A stretch of 64,000 nt of DNA from Strongylocentrotus droebachiensis (taxonomy: Eukaryota; Echinodermata; Echinoidea; Camarodonta; Strongylocentrotidae): contig JAVYIG010007887.1 in NCBI GenBank assembly GCA_035222895.1, positions 1 through 64,000 of the forward strand. Direction: 5' to 3'. Positions 1 to 11,588 of this stretch are shown here, in pieces. A program made the position numbers and the translations under genes. The notes under the pieces are model-generated. The model was not told the DNA's origin and searched no databases. It was given only the letters and a program-made list of their open reading frames with translations. Every line of letters begins with the position of its first letter. Position 1 is the stretch's first letter.

Positions 1-617
1 GCGCATGTCATCAAAAAGTGCTATAATTGCATATATTCATGTACAAGCAGAAATGTGAATACAGGTTTAGATGTATTTCTTCCTAAATGGGAGATATGAA
101 TTGATATCAAATTGCTTTTTTTTTATATGTTACTTAAAGTTACTTGATGTATTCCAGAACAAAAGAATACATTAGAAATAAAACAATAGATATAAGAAAT
201 AAAAAACAATAGAATACATCAGAAAATAAACGAGGAATTTCGAATGCATAATTTGCTTGTTCATAATTTATGCAAATTTACCTATGCATTTTCATATATC
301 ATAAAAATAATGAAACCTCATGAATTTGAGATGAAGGAAACATTTATTCAATACATTTTCAAGATTCTTGTTTTTGCTTCGGCTTCTTACATAAGACATC
401 GTCTGATTCCGAAGCTGCAAAGTCATCATCAGTGTCAATCTTTTTCCTTCTCTCCTTTATTGCAGCCTTGCCTTTTTCCTGTGGAGCTGCCTCGCCCTTC
501 TTGCCTTTAAAAAAAAAAAGTGTCCTCATCTTTTTCGTCCTTGCTGGATGTGGAGATTTTGATGTGCAACAAAGAGCGTGATTTCTTGGTACCATCATCC
601 ACGGACGATTCTTCATT

Positions 618-1366
618 TAAAGGCCAAGTCCACTCCAAAATAATTTGCTTTAAATCGATGCAGAAAAAATCAAGAGAAACAGAGCAACAAATTATTGAGT
701 AAAATCGGATATTTAATAAGGAAGTTATTAATTGTAGAGGTGTTGTGGTCGAGTGGATATGTCGCCTGACTGTCGATCGCAAGGTCCGCGGTAATGCTGG
801 AGAGCTGTACTGGCAGCTAGGCTAAAGCCGGGGTAATAATAAATGCGCCTCGAAATAGAATTTCTAGATAGCAACGCTATAGAAATGCCTATTATTATTA
901 TTATTACGGTATTAAAGTATGAAAAACTATGCAACTTAGAAAATCACTACACAAATTGCCAATTTGGTTATAAGCTTGTGACGTCTTCGCCTCACTATTT
1001 ATCAATTGCTTTATGTATTTTTATCCCACTAATTCCCCTTTTTATCCCCAAAAACTTGATTTCCCCATGCCTTTGCCAGGTTATATGATTTGTATTATTG
1101 CACCCATACAAAAACATATTACTATCAATATAACTTGGATGCTGGTGTGTGAGGAAATAAGATTTTTAGTGGATAAATGAGGCAATGACGTCACAGACTC
1201 AAGGGTGAGTTGCCAATTTGTCTCGTGATTTTCACAGTTATTCATGTCATTACAAATTCATAACTTTCTTGGTTATCCGATTTTGCTCAAACATTTTTTT
1301 AATGATTTGTCAGATTTTTCTGCTTCTATGGAAAGTAAGGTATTTATGGAGTGGACTTGTCCTTTA
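618..1366. mobile_element. Fold-back inverted-repeat element with a nested SINE
   Basis: The ends are inverted copies of AAAGGNCAAGTCCACTCC (619-636 and 1348-1365), bounded by TTTAA-like sequence. Further inward the arms still match imperfectly (AAAATCGGAT blocks, TGACGTC near 978 and 1190). It lies inside the duplicated ATRX exon sequence, so it inserted after or during the duplication. Confidence 0.55.
735..935 (+). mobile_element. Probable tRNA-derived SINE
   Basis: GTTGTGGTCGAGTGGATATG resembles a Leu/Ser-type tRNA head with an A-box (TGGTCGAGTGG). The segment ends in an (ATT)n tail at 893-905. No good B-box is seen, so it is not a working tRNA. Confidence 0.4.
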
Positions 1367-2310
1367 AGGATGAAGTCTCAGATCTCGTCGCTCGTTTTTG
1401 CTTCGGCGTCTCATTTGAGACATTGTCCGATTCCGATGATGTTAAGTCATCATCAATGTCTTCTTCAGATTCTGAATCAGAAGCTTTATTTATTCTCCTC
1501 CACTTTTTTCCTTTGTCTCGTCCCCCACGTTTTCGCTTTGGCTTCTCATCTGAAACATCGTCGGATTCCGATGATGTTAAGTCATCATTGGTGTCTTCTT
1601 CAAATTCTGGATCAGAAGCTTCATTTATCCTCCTCAATTCTTTCCTTTACCTCGTCCCCCACGTTTTTTCGACTTGGTTTCTTGACCTGAGTCTGCCTCC
1701 GAGCTGGTGGAAGGTTCCTCCCTGCTGGCCCTCCTCTTCTTGGGTTTCTTCAGTTCCACGGAAGATTCTTCACTTGAGGACGCAGTCTCGTATCTTCTCC
1801 TCGTATCTTCATTTATCCTCCCCCACTTCTTTCCTTTGCCTCGTCCCCCACGTTTTCGCTTCGGCTTCTCATACGAGACATCGTCCGATTCCGAAACTAC
1901 AAAGTCATCATCAGTGTCAATCTTTTTACTCCTCTTTTTTGTGGCCTTCTTGCCTTTCTTTTTCTTTGAAGTATCCTCATCTTCCTCGTCCTCACTGGAT
2001 GTGGAGATCTCGATGAGCAACAAAGGACATGATTTCTCCCTCCTTGCCCCCCTCTTCTTGGGTTTCTTCAGTTCAACGGATGATTCTTCACCTGATGACG
2101 CAGTCTTGTATCTCGTCACTCTTTTTCGCTTCGGCTTCTCATATGAGACATCGTCTGATTCCGAAGCTGCAAGGTCATCATCAGTGTCAATCTTTTTGCT
2201 TTTCCTGTTGCGACTCTCCCTTTTTAATCTAGAACAGCTGTCACTCTCAACATCAGACTCTTCATCTGAAGAAGAGTCAAAACTAAGAGGCTGATCCCTG
2301 CTCTTGAGAT

Positions 2311-5300
2311 CTATCTCTGCAGTTTTTCTGACCTTCTTTGCTTTCTTGTGTAGATCTTCTTCTGATTCAGACTCCTTCTCAACATCAAACATTTCATCTT
2401 TTTCACAATACCCTTTCCTTTGCCTTCTTCAGGCTTATCTTGGGCATCAGGTTCATTCACAGAAACATCATCACTGTTAGGTCCATGCTTCTTCCGTTCC
2501 ATTTCCACTACACACCGTAAATAGAGAGCATTGCACTTGGCAACCAGTTCTTTCAGGGGTGCAGGCTCACACCTATAGCACCTCCACTTCTCCTTTGAAA
2601 ACGTACGATCCAATTCAACTTTTCCCAGGTTGCACATGATGCAACGCCTGCAAAATGTCATACAGCAGAAGTCGCACACGGATAGGGAACCGCCTAGCCC
2701 ACACCAACGACAGTCCTCCTCGATGCCGTCTTCATCTTCCTTCCAGGGACAGCTGTTGTACAATTCCACACATCCCTGAAAAAACAACGTTTAAAGGCAA
2801 TTTTCCAAAAGTAACTGATTGAAAGGACAATTAGGAGTTCATCCATTATAATTGCTGACAATCAATAAACAAATTCATTTAAACATCACCACAAATATCA
2901 TATTACTGACATCAGAAAATCTTTATGTAGGAAAATTTGAGATTTTTTTTTATTTGTCACCATTTATGTCTTTTCTCACCATCCATGAGACTGGCATGGT
3001 TATCCCCATGAAATATCTTCCGAAATTTGAAATTCAGTTTCAACAAGGAAATTTGAAAAAATACACCCTATCACATTTTAAACTAAACCAAATAGAATTG
3101 AACAAAAACAAATTCAAATATTTGTGTCCTCTATTACACACAAGAGTTATGGAGTGATTTAAATTCCTTCATTTCATTTAATAGCAAAGTTACTTTATAT
3201 CTTTCAATGTGACAAAAAACAAGTAAATAAGCTCATAATCAAAGTCTGAAAATGATGTTTTTTAAATATAAACTGATATACTCTACATTCAAGACCATTA
3301 TTCCAACATACATAAATTCATACGCAAGAAGCTCTAAAACGATCACAAAAATTTGGTCCTGATGAAACTTTGCTTCTGGCGAGAAAAAAAAAGATATGTG
3401 AACATTTGTGTAAATCCTGAGAAACATTTTTTTGCCCAATTCACATCACCAAAAGTCCACGCCCACCCCCCCCCCCCCCTCCTTCTCTAAATTAGCAGAT
3501 AATTTCAATTGATTGACAAATCAATAAAACATACCTTACAGAATACCACATTCAGAACTGGGTGACCGAAGAAGGAGTCTTTCTCAAACGGGTTGATTTG
3601 ATTGCAGCATGCCGTGCAGATCACCGATTCTACAGTTGGGGGTGCATCTGCAAATAATGGAATCCATTCATAGGTTAAGATCAACAATTTTAAAGATAGA
3701 GTAAGGGACAATTCTCAATTTATTGTGTATACAAGAGGTTATGATCAGTATTTGAAGTTGAATATCTGTAATTTTAGAAATGGACCTCTATGACCTTTGA
3801 CTTTTGACGTACTTACTCCAAAATCTAATCAAACTGTCTTATATGGTGAAACATGTATGAAGGCTTGCAACAGTATTCTTGATAAATTAATTCATTACAA
3901 ACTTGTTTTTACCTTCTGGCATTTCTTCATTGAGTGAACTGTCAACCAAAGATCCATTGCACTTCTTTGCATCCTTTACATCCTTTGAGCTATCGCTTTC
4001 AACCTCCTCCTCTTCATTTGACTCCTTCTTCTTCAGCTGATAAACAAAGCTGTTATTGACCCCTGACAGAGCAGATTCTGACGACCCGTTGCTGTTGGGG
4101 CGCACAAAGTTCTTCTTTTTGGAGTCGCCATTTGGGGTGGGGCCTTTCCTGGTCTTCACGTTCTTAGGTTTGTCGATGGGGGTACGGGTATTGGAGGGTT
4201 GGTTGATGGAGATGTCTGGTACGGACTCTGATGAGCCGCTGTCAGAAGATACAATGTGGCTGGTGGTGACGCCTCGTTTCCTCCTGCAGATTATTTTAAT
4301 TCAAAATTGATTAGTTTTATCTGTTTAAAACTTACTACTGAAATAGAACAGATCTGAAATGGTAAAACCTCTATCCTTTTTATACAATGTCATGAAACAC
4401 ACTAACATCACAATTAGAAATTATAATACATGTTCAACAGCTCGACCAAAACGACCAAAAGTGATATGTAATGTAACTGTGACAAATTTGACCACCTATT
4501 ACAATACAACAAACAATAGCAACATATAAGTTGCTATGTCAGACATGTTAGACTAAACAGTCGGCTAAACTAATATTATACAATAGACAATGGTACGTAA
4601 TTTCCCCCAGCTCAGCACATGCTCATACATGTACAATACATCATCATTGCCTTTTGTCTTCTGGTGATAGTACAGTACAGTATGTCTGACAAAGTAAATT
4701 TGATGTTGCTATTGTATTACACATTGTAACAGGTGGTCAACTTTGGCAAAGTTACATACCACTTTCTCAAGTTAGCTCATTGATGACGGACAGATGATGT
4801 CACAAGGGGATTGAGATCTGAAGGATTTCTAGGGTGGACCTTAGCAAGTTTACATATCAAAATATGAGATGTATGCAGGACTACTAACCTACAGGAATAA
4901 GCTTGCATTTTAATGGCAGGGGCCCTTTAAAAACAGTAAGAAACAATACATGTGGGCAGGGGCGGATCCAGCCGGCGGCAGGGGAGGGGGCCCAATTCGT
5001 GAGAAAAGATTTAGCGGCGAAACAGCCGGCCGATGTGAGCACTAATTAATTTTTGAGGGCCCTCAAAAATTTGAAAAATCGCACCCCCCCCCCCCCCTCC
5101 CCCTTGAGCGCCAGGGGAGGGGGCCCATCTCCAAAAAAAGGTAAAATTAACGTGTTTCTACACTTTTTTTCACCAAGGGGAGGGGATCGACCCGGCCCCC
5201 CCCCCCCCCCCTGCATGCAGGAAAAGGTAATAAAGATTTTGGGTGTCCACCTCGAGGTCGATAACACGCTAAAAAAGACTAACAAAAGAACGTTCATCCT

Positions 5301-5547
5301 TCCTACCCTACCCTACTTACAGAGCTCTCTGTTGTCCTTTCTCCTTTCCAGTATTTCCAGGCACTGGCGTAACAATGCTTTTTAGTAGCACTGAGCATTT
5401 ACGAATGGGAGTTTTCCTCTTTGGCCTTGATTCACGACCATTCTGTACCTCCCCATGTAGTCTAGAGATATGTCTTTTGAGGTCATGTGGGCGGTTGCTT
5501 CTGTAGGAGCACTGGGTGCATTTATGCGTTCCTCTTGCTTTGGGCAT
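2311..5547 (-). CDS. Partial ATRX paralogue: C2H2 finger plus ADD domain, no helicase
   Basis: Four exons, 5547-5321 (coding part of 5567-5321), 4283-3913, 3647-3535 and 2775-2311, join in phase with good splice borders into 1176 nt: 391 residues plus stop. Order: one C2H2 finger (about residues 10-31, CTQCSYRSNRPHDLKRH-x4-H); a basic segment; the serine/acidic segment homologous to ATRX exon 48598-48207; the Cys4 finger (CTACCNQ...CKGC); and the PHD finger with CRWCGLGG, CDFC, CRRC and CYRC. All ADD zinc ligands remain. The tail carries SDDVSVNEPDAQDKPEE, joined from much further along the ATRX large exon by an in-frame loss of the intervening part. No ATPase follows inside the window. It probably arose by tandem duplication of the ATRX 5' half and may be a histone-reading protein without remodelling activity. 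Expression is unproven; it could be a decaying copy. Confidence 0.7.
4460..4763. mobile_element. Short inverted-repeat element
   Basis: AGTGATATGTAATGTAACTG at the left end and its imperfect inverse (AGTGGTATGTAACTTTGCC read from the other strand) at the right continue inward through GACCACCTRTTACAAT and TGTCTGACA. The arms are about 100 bp. It lies in the paralogue's first coding intron and has no coding capacity. Confidence 0.55.
4953..5220. mobile_element. GC-rich GGCGGATCCAG element
   Basis: It starts with GGGGCGGATCCAGCC and contains long C runs and GAGCGCCAGGGGAGGGGGCC, ending near CCTGCATGCAG. The same plan (GGCGGATCCAGGGGGG ... CCCCTGGCGCTCAAGGGG) recurs at 59285-59420 and, diverged, at 56544-56690, so this is a dispersed non-coding family. 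Confidence 0.5.
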
Positions 5548-5567
5548 GATGTACGAGTAAGGTATTC
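5321..5567 (-). CDS. Zinc-finger start exon of the ATRX paralogue
   Basis: A strong polypyrimidine acceptor (TTTCTCTCTCATGTAG) precedes 5567 and a consensus GTAAGT donor follows 5321. The first ATG, at 5547, opens MPKARGTHKCTQCSYRSNRP, a classical C-x2-C-x12-H-x4-H finger, and then KRKTPIRK. Two bases are left at the donor, exactly what the next exon at 4283 requires. I see no counterpart of this exon upstream of the full-length ATRX gene, so it was either gained by the copy or lost from the parent. Confidence 0.65.
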
Positions 5568-5599
5568 CTACATGAGAGAGAAAAAGAAGAAACAATGGA

Positions 5600-7890
5600 A
5601 TGCAGAATATTTATGTGGAAGTGGGGTTACCAATATGAAAGTCAGCAATAAATCTACTCAGTTCAATACGGTGGATTCACCATCATAGCAGGATGTAAAT
5701 GTACTGATCAGCGTGCCAGCATGCGTGAAGTTATCGACTGTATATATTTAGGAAAAGTGCTCCAAAAATAATAAAAAAATTGACACGAAAGGAGTAAGAA
5801 ATATAACGACTTTATATCATGAGTGACCATTATTTGAACAATTAATGAAGATTCAGTTGATTTTGGGGGATTTTTTAGTAGTAGGGTATATCTCCACATC
5901 GGAGTTACGGGTCCAAAAATGGATACGGAAGTGCACTAGTATTTGTCACTAGCGCCTTAAACCTTGATATTTTTACCTCTGACATTTTTACTGTGCACCT
6001 GTCAAATGACCATTCATTCCTTATGCAAGGGTCACTCTGTGGCCTGGACCCACCCTCCTCAGAGGTCGCCAAATATCGACGTCGACTCGACGCCTAAGCC
6101 TGACCCTGACCTATTTGTTGTTGTAGTGAAGTCCTAACGTTCGTTTTTCTTCATTGGGTGAAGCTTTACTATACAAATTGATGAAATGTGTGAAGCTTTG
6201 ACGAGTAATTTGTTTTTTCTGGTGATGTGACATCGAATCCAATCGGTCGCCTTGTTTGTTCAGGTGATGTGACATCGAAGCCACTACCGGTCGCGTCGAA
6301 AATATGTCGAAATCATGTCGAAATCGTGCGTTTCAAAACAACTATTTAATTTTTATTCCGGTCACTCATGCACTCGCAGAGTGATCGTCCTGAGGTCACC
6401 GAACTTTTCTCCAGCGAAACTGATTTCGAGATTTCACAAGATCGTTTTCGAGTAGTCTACTAGTCTCCTACACATAACTAGTTGCGTGAGTCTTCGCAGT
6501 ATACGTGCCCGAAAGGCCAGCCTCAAGTCTGGAAACGAGACTAGTAGCCTACGAGCTGTCGGTATTGTACCCAGCATGACAAAATAAACATGTTACTGTA
6601 TCTTTGAATTGAAACCTGGTTGACTTGGTACTTATTGAGCAGTATGGAATTACTATCATGACTATAGACCATTGCAGTCATGGTCTACTATAAGTAAACA
6701 TTGGTGGAGCTTGATTTCAAAACGTGAAGCTTGAAATATGTAATGGCCAATATGGTGAAACAGTGGTGAAGCTTGAACTATGCAAATGGCCAGTATGGTG
6801 AAACAGTGGTGAAGCTTCAGACCGGCCGAAAACTTACAAAAGTGAAGCCTCACCTATGGAAAACTGACACAAGTGAAGCCTCACCTATGTAAAACTGACA
6901 AAAGTGAAGCATCACCTATGCAAATAATTCAAAGGGTGAAGCCTGGACTAACACATTTGCTGATAAGAGTGTAGACCGAAAGCTTCAGTCTCTCTAATCG
7001 TCGGTTGTTCCACTGAGACTACGTCTGGCTCCACTAGACCTCCGATTATAGAGACTGAAGTCTGGGGACCTCTTTCTGTGAGGCACTGTACGGAACAAAT
7101 GGTTCGGTTCGACCGGACCGCGATGAATGAGATATGCAACGAGATTTTCACTCTTTACATCCTCATAACTGCTGCAATTACAACACAAATTAAAAATAAC
7201 ATATATAGCTTATTTGACTTACGATAGCTTGCTCATTTAGATCCTAAATTAATGATTAATCCGAGAAAGTCTTGTCGTCAACATTATCCGTCTTGGTTTT
7301 AGTTGATGAATATTCATTTTTTCTTTTCGAACGTCCAATAGCTACCGTAGCTACTTACGAGTCGGCCCGGCTTGACCAACGAACTCCCACGAAACGAGTG
7401 CTCTGATTGGCCATTGGCTATGTTTTGGTAGGTGGACCCGGAAATATATCGACCGCCGGGTAATATTTCGAATGCATGAACGTACTGCTTCGCGGTTCGG
7501 AGATACAAATTGGATAATTCATATAAATAAGTCCGTAAATTATCCATTTAATATTAAGTTATCAAATTTTGATAACTGTAATTAGGACAAATGACATACC
7601 GACCTAATTTACATCTGATTTAGAAATCAGAAAATTAGATCTAGATCTAATCTAGATCTAGATCTAAATAAAGAAAATCGGGGAGAAAATGTTTTGACAA
7701 AAAAAGCTGCCATTGTTGGCTATAGCTACCCCCACGGTACGAGATCTCTGGGTTGCCATCTGTATTGGGGAATGACAACAAATGTCAGTTTTATTAAAGA
7801 AATGACCCAAATCAGATGGTTATTGCTGTCTAATAAGAGTGATGCTTTGCCTTTGTTTTTTGTAAAGCACATGAAGTGATGGTGAAACCC
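5600..7890. other. Gene-less stretch with a local minisatellite
   Basis: No convincing coding sequence is seen. From 6735 to 6945 related units repeat: TGGTGAAACAGTGGTGAAGC twice, then GTGAAGCCTCACCTATG-like units three times. A run of TCTAGATCTAGATC lies at 7635-7665. A 50-bp segment at 6022-6072 is repeated inverted at about 8808-8860. It is probably intron of the paralogue between its 5' exon and the finger exon. Confidence 0.5.
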
Positions 7891-7895
7891 TGCAG

Positions 7896-8764
7896 GCGCG
7901 TAGCCAGGGGGGGGGCGGTGGGGGCGGTCGCCCCCCCCAAAACGCCGGCCAAAAAAAAAAAGAGAGAGAAAGAGAAGAAAAAAAGAAAGAGGACGTAGGA
8001 AGAAAGAGGGAAAAAGAGTCGAGAACGGTACAACGAATCGTCAAAGCTTCCGCGCTTCGCGCGGGAAGGGGGAGACTGAGTTTAAATTAAGGATTAAGAG
8101 TCGGGAAAGGTACAACGAATCGTCTTCTTTCTCTAATTATTTAATGAAACGTCAAAGCTTCACGTGAGAGGGGGGAGGGACTGAATTCAGACGAGGATTA
8201 TGAGTCGAGAAAGGTAGACCGAATCGTCTTCTTTCAAAGCTTCCGCGCTTCGCGCGGGAAGGGGACAGAATCCAGACAGGGATTAAGAGTCGGGTAAGGT
8301 ACAACGAATCGTCTTCTTTCTCTAATTATTTAATGAAACGTCAAAGCTTCGCGTGAGAGAGGGGAGGGACTGAATTCAGACGAGGATTATGAGTCGAGAA
8401 AAGTAGACCGAATCGTCTTCTTTCAAAGCTTCTGCGCTTCGCGCGGGAAGGGGACTGAATACAGATAAGGATTAAGAGTCGGGTAAGGTACAACGAATCG
8501 TCTCCTTTCTCTAGTAATGTAATGAAACGTCAAAGCTTCGCGCAAGAGGGGGGAGGGACTGAATTCAGACAAGGATTACGAGTCGAGAAAGGTAAAACGA
8601 CTCGTCTTCTTTCAAAGCTTCCGCGCTTCGCGCGGGAGGGGGGAAACTCCCCCCTCCCTGCACCCACCCCCCTAGGGAGCGCGCTTCGCGCGCCCTTAAA
8701 GTGATTCGCACGCTTTGCGTGCTCACTACCGCCCCCCCTAAAATGAAATCCTGGCTACGCGCTT
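7896..8764. mobile_element. Inverted-repeat element carrying a minisatellite array
   Basis: The ends are GCGCGTAGCCAGG and, inverted, CCTGGCTACGCGC. Inside, from about 8040 to 8640, units of roughly 100-110 bp repeat: TCAAAGCTTCCGCGCTTCGC, GGATTAAGAGTCGGGTAAGG, then a shared ACAACGAATCGTCTTCTTTC block. Each unit contains the hairpin CCGCGCTTCGCGCGG. The same unit forms a larger array at 57250-58740. No transposase is present. Confidence 0.65.
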
Positions 8765-8869
8765 GAAACCCTGAGGTTACAAATAATTGGCTCAGGTGAA
8801 GAAAGGTGATGACCTGAGGAGGGTGGGTCCAGGCCACAGAGTGACCCTTGCATTAGGCGAAAAGCATAA

Positions 8870-9170
8870 GCATTGCCATTGCATTGCACCATTGGTTTAT
8901 TCATTCGCAGTGCAGAAATCCCATCGTTCTCCAGGCTCCTCAGCTCCGGCCCTTCAGCTCTGGCGTCGAACATCTTTCACATCAGCGCGCTAGCGCGGGA
9001 TAAGTCGCGACGCGTCTTTCTCAAACTCACAAAAACAGACCCAACATGCAACAACCAATACAATTGTAAATATCTCTTTCAAATTCCAAGAGAAGATGAT
9101 ATTTACCTTTCAAATAAGATCAACAAGCACTGATTCGGCCAGGAAATTTTCCCCGAGCTAGGCTCTCTCG
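8870..9170 (-). promoter_or_regulatory. Duplicated ATRX promoter / noncoding exon 1 of the paralogue
   Basis: This block aligns with 53440-53830 upstream of full-length ATRX: TTCATTCGC, GCAGAAATCCCATCGTTCTC, CTGGCGTCGAA, TCTTTCTCAAACTCACAAAA and CTTTCAAATAA occur in the same order. A conserved donor on the minus strand (TTTGAAAG then GTAAATAT) ends the putative exon at 9107. It lies about 3.6 kb upstream of the zinc-finger exon, as the parental block lies about 5 kb upstream of its first coding exon. A transcription start just above 9107 is inferred. Confidence 0.5.
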
Positions 9171-9237
9171 GTTACCCCATCTGTCAGCTATCACAGCTAG
9201 CTAGAATTTGTTGTTGGTTGGTTGTCTGTCGTATGCG

Positions 9238-11551
9238 TATATGGCGCGCCATATGCCCAATAACCCCGAAAAACACGGTTTATCGCCGATAAACAAGGTT
9301 TATCGACGAAAAACAAGGTTTATCGAGCGAAAAACAAGGTTTATCGAGCGATAAACCTTGTTTATCGTGAGAAACTCTGTATATCGACTGATAAGCACAG
9401 TTTCTCTCGATAAACAAGGTTTATCGACGATAAACAAGGTTTATCGACGATAAACAAGGTTTATCGACGATAAACAAGGTTTATCGATAAACAAGGTTTA
9501 TCGAAAAACACGGTTATTCGTATTTCGTCAGGAGAGGGCGCTTTTTAAAGTTGCACCCAGCTCAGAGCACTGCTCCGCACGTGCGCTTTACACCGTAGAA
9601 TATACCAACACCGTAACACTTGCTCGCGCTCATGACCACGATCGACATTTTCTGAGTGGAGGTATGGCGAAGTATTCCAGGCTTTTTCCCCAATTGTTGA
9701 AATGTTAAGTTTATATATCTCTCTCTCTCTCTTCCAAATTTTCTAGGTTTTCCCCTTCTCTTATCTCTCTCACTCTTCCCCTTTCTTTCTCTCACTCTCT
9801 CTTTCTCCTACCCTCTCAATATAACCCTTCTGTCTTTCCCTCTCTTTCTTCTAATTTTTTCTTTCCCTTTCTCTTTCCTTTTTCTTTCTCTGCACTCCCT
9901 CTCTGCCTCCTCCTCTTTTATCTCTTTCCCCCGGTATGAGAAATAGGGTAGAGATAGATGGTTGGAGAGAGAGGAGAGATAAATGAGAGATAGAGGAGAG
10001 ATAGAGCAGGGGAAAAGGAGAGATAGAGCGGGGATAGATGGATGGATATAGATGGAGAGAGAGAGAGCGAGAGAGGAGAGATAGAGGAGAGATATTTTAA
10101 AGATAGATGGATGAAGATAGAGGAGAGGTAGAGCGGGGATAGATGGATGGTTATTGAGGATAAATAGAGGAGAGATAGAGGAGAGATCGAGGAGAGATAG
10201 AGGAGGGATGAATGAGAGATAGCGGAGAGATAGCGGAGAGATAGAGGAGAGATAGAGCAGTGATAGATGGATGTAGAGAGAGAGGATAGAGAAAGAGGAG
10301 ATATAGGGTAGAGATAGATGGATGGAGAGAGAGGAGATATAAATTAGAGATGGAGGAGATAGAGGAGAGATAGAGTAGGGAAAGATGGATGGAGATAGAC
10401 GGAGAGAGAAAGAGATAGGAGAGATAGAGCAGGGATAGAGGAGAGATAAAGGAGAGAATAGGGATGAATGAGAGATAGAGGAGAGATAGAGCAGGGATAG
10501 AAAGATTGAGATAAAGGAGATATAGAGCAGGGTAGATGGATGGAGAGAGAGGAGAGATAAAGGAGAGATAGAGGAGAGATATCGATCTATCCCCGCTCTA
10601 TCTCTCCTCTATCTTTCCTCTATATATATATATATATCTCTCTCTCTCCATCTATATCCATCCATTTATCCCCGCTCTATCTCTCCTCTATCCCTGCTCT
10701 ATCTCTTCTATCTCTTTCTCTCTCCGTCTACCTCCATCCATCTTTCCCTGCTCTATCTCTCCTCTATCTCCTCCATCTCTCATTTATATCTCCTCTCTCT
10801 CCATCCATCTATCTCTACCCTATATCTCCTCTTTCTCTATCTCTCTCTCTACATCCATCTATCCCTGCTCTATCTCTCCTCTATCTCTATCCTTTCTCTC
10901 CTTTATCTCTCCTCTATTTACCCTCAATAACCATCCATCTATCCCCGCTCTACCTCTCCTCTGTCTTCATCCATCTATCTTTAAAATATTTCTCCTCTAT
11001 CTCTCCTCTCTCTCTCTCTCTCTCCATCTATATCTATCCATCTATCCCCGCTCTATCTCTCCTTTTCCCCTGCTCTATCTCTCCTCTATCTCTCATTTAT
11101 CTATCCTCTCTCTCCAACCATCTTTCCCTGCTCTATCTCTCCTCTATCTCCTCCATCTCTCATCTCCTCTCTCTCCATCCATCTATCTCTACCCTATATC
11201 TCCTCTTTCTCTATCTCTCTCTCTACATCCATCTATCCCTGCTCTATCTCTCCTCTATCTCTATCCTTTCTCTCCTTTATCTCTCCTCTATTTACCCTTA
11301 TTCACCATCCATCTTTCCCTGCTCTATCTGTTCTCTCTCTCTCTCTCTCTCTCAAATCTCCATCCATATAATTATCCCTGCTCTATATCTCTCCTCTCTC
11401 TCTCTCTCTCTCTCCATCTATCTCTATCCATCTTTCACCCGCTCGATCTCTCCTCTATCTCTCCTCTATTTATCCTCAATAACCATCCATCTATCCCCGC
11501 TCTACCTCTCCTCTGTCTTCATCCATCTATCTTTAAAATATCTCTCCTCTA

Positions 11552-11588
<37 letters not shown>

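Larger units (their letters stand above)
360..2310 (-). pseudogene. Out-of-frame tail of the ATRX duplicate (charged region)
   Basis: The minus strand continues the homology to the ATRX large exon (2392-1634: [19 protein letters not shown] and beyond; 1637-1344; 616-360) in a frame different from that of the upstream ADD segment. Blocks such as KKIDTDDDxxxSESDDVSYE and KPKRKR recur three to five times, so the charged linker has been internally amplified compared with the parent. A 0.75-kb inverted-repeat element (618-1366) interrupts it. It could be 3' untranslated sequence of the paralogue or, if the shift is a homopolymer error, coding sequence. Confidence 0.6.

Noticed and set aside
1351-2294. 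Long plus-strand frames of 195-221 codons
   Set aside because: Shadows of the duplicated charged ATRX exon on the minus strand.
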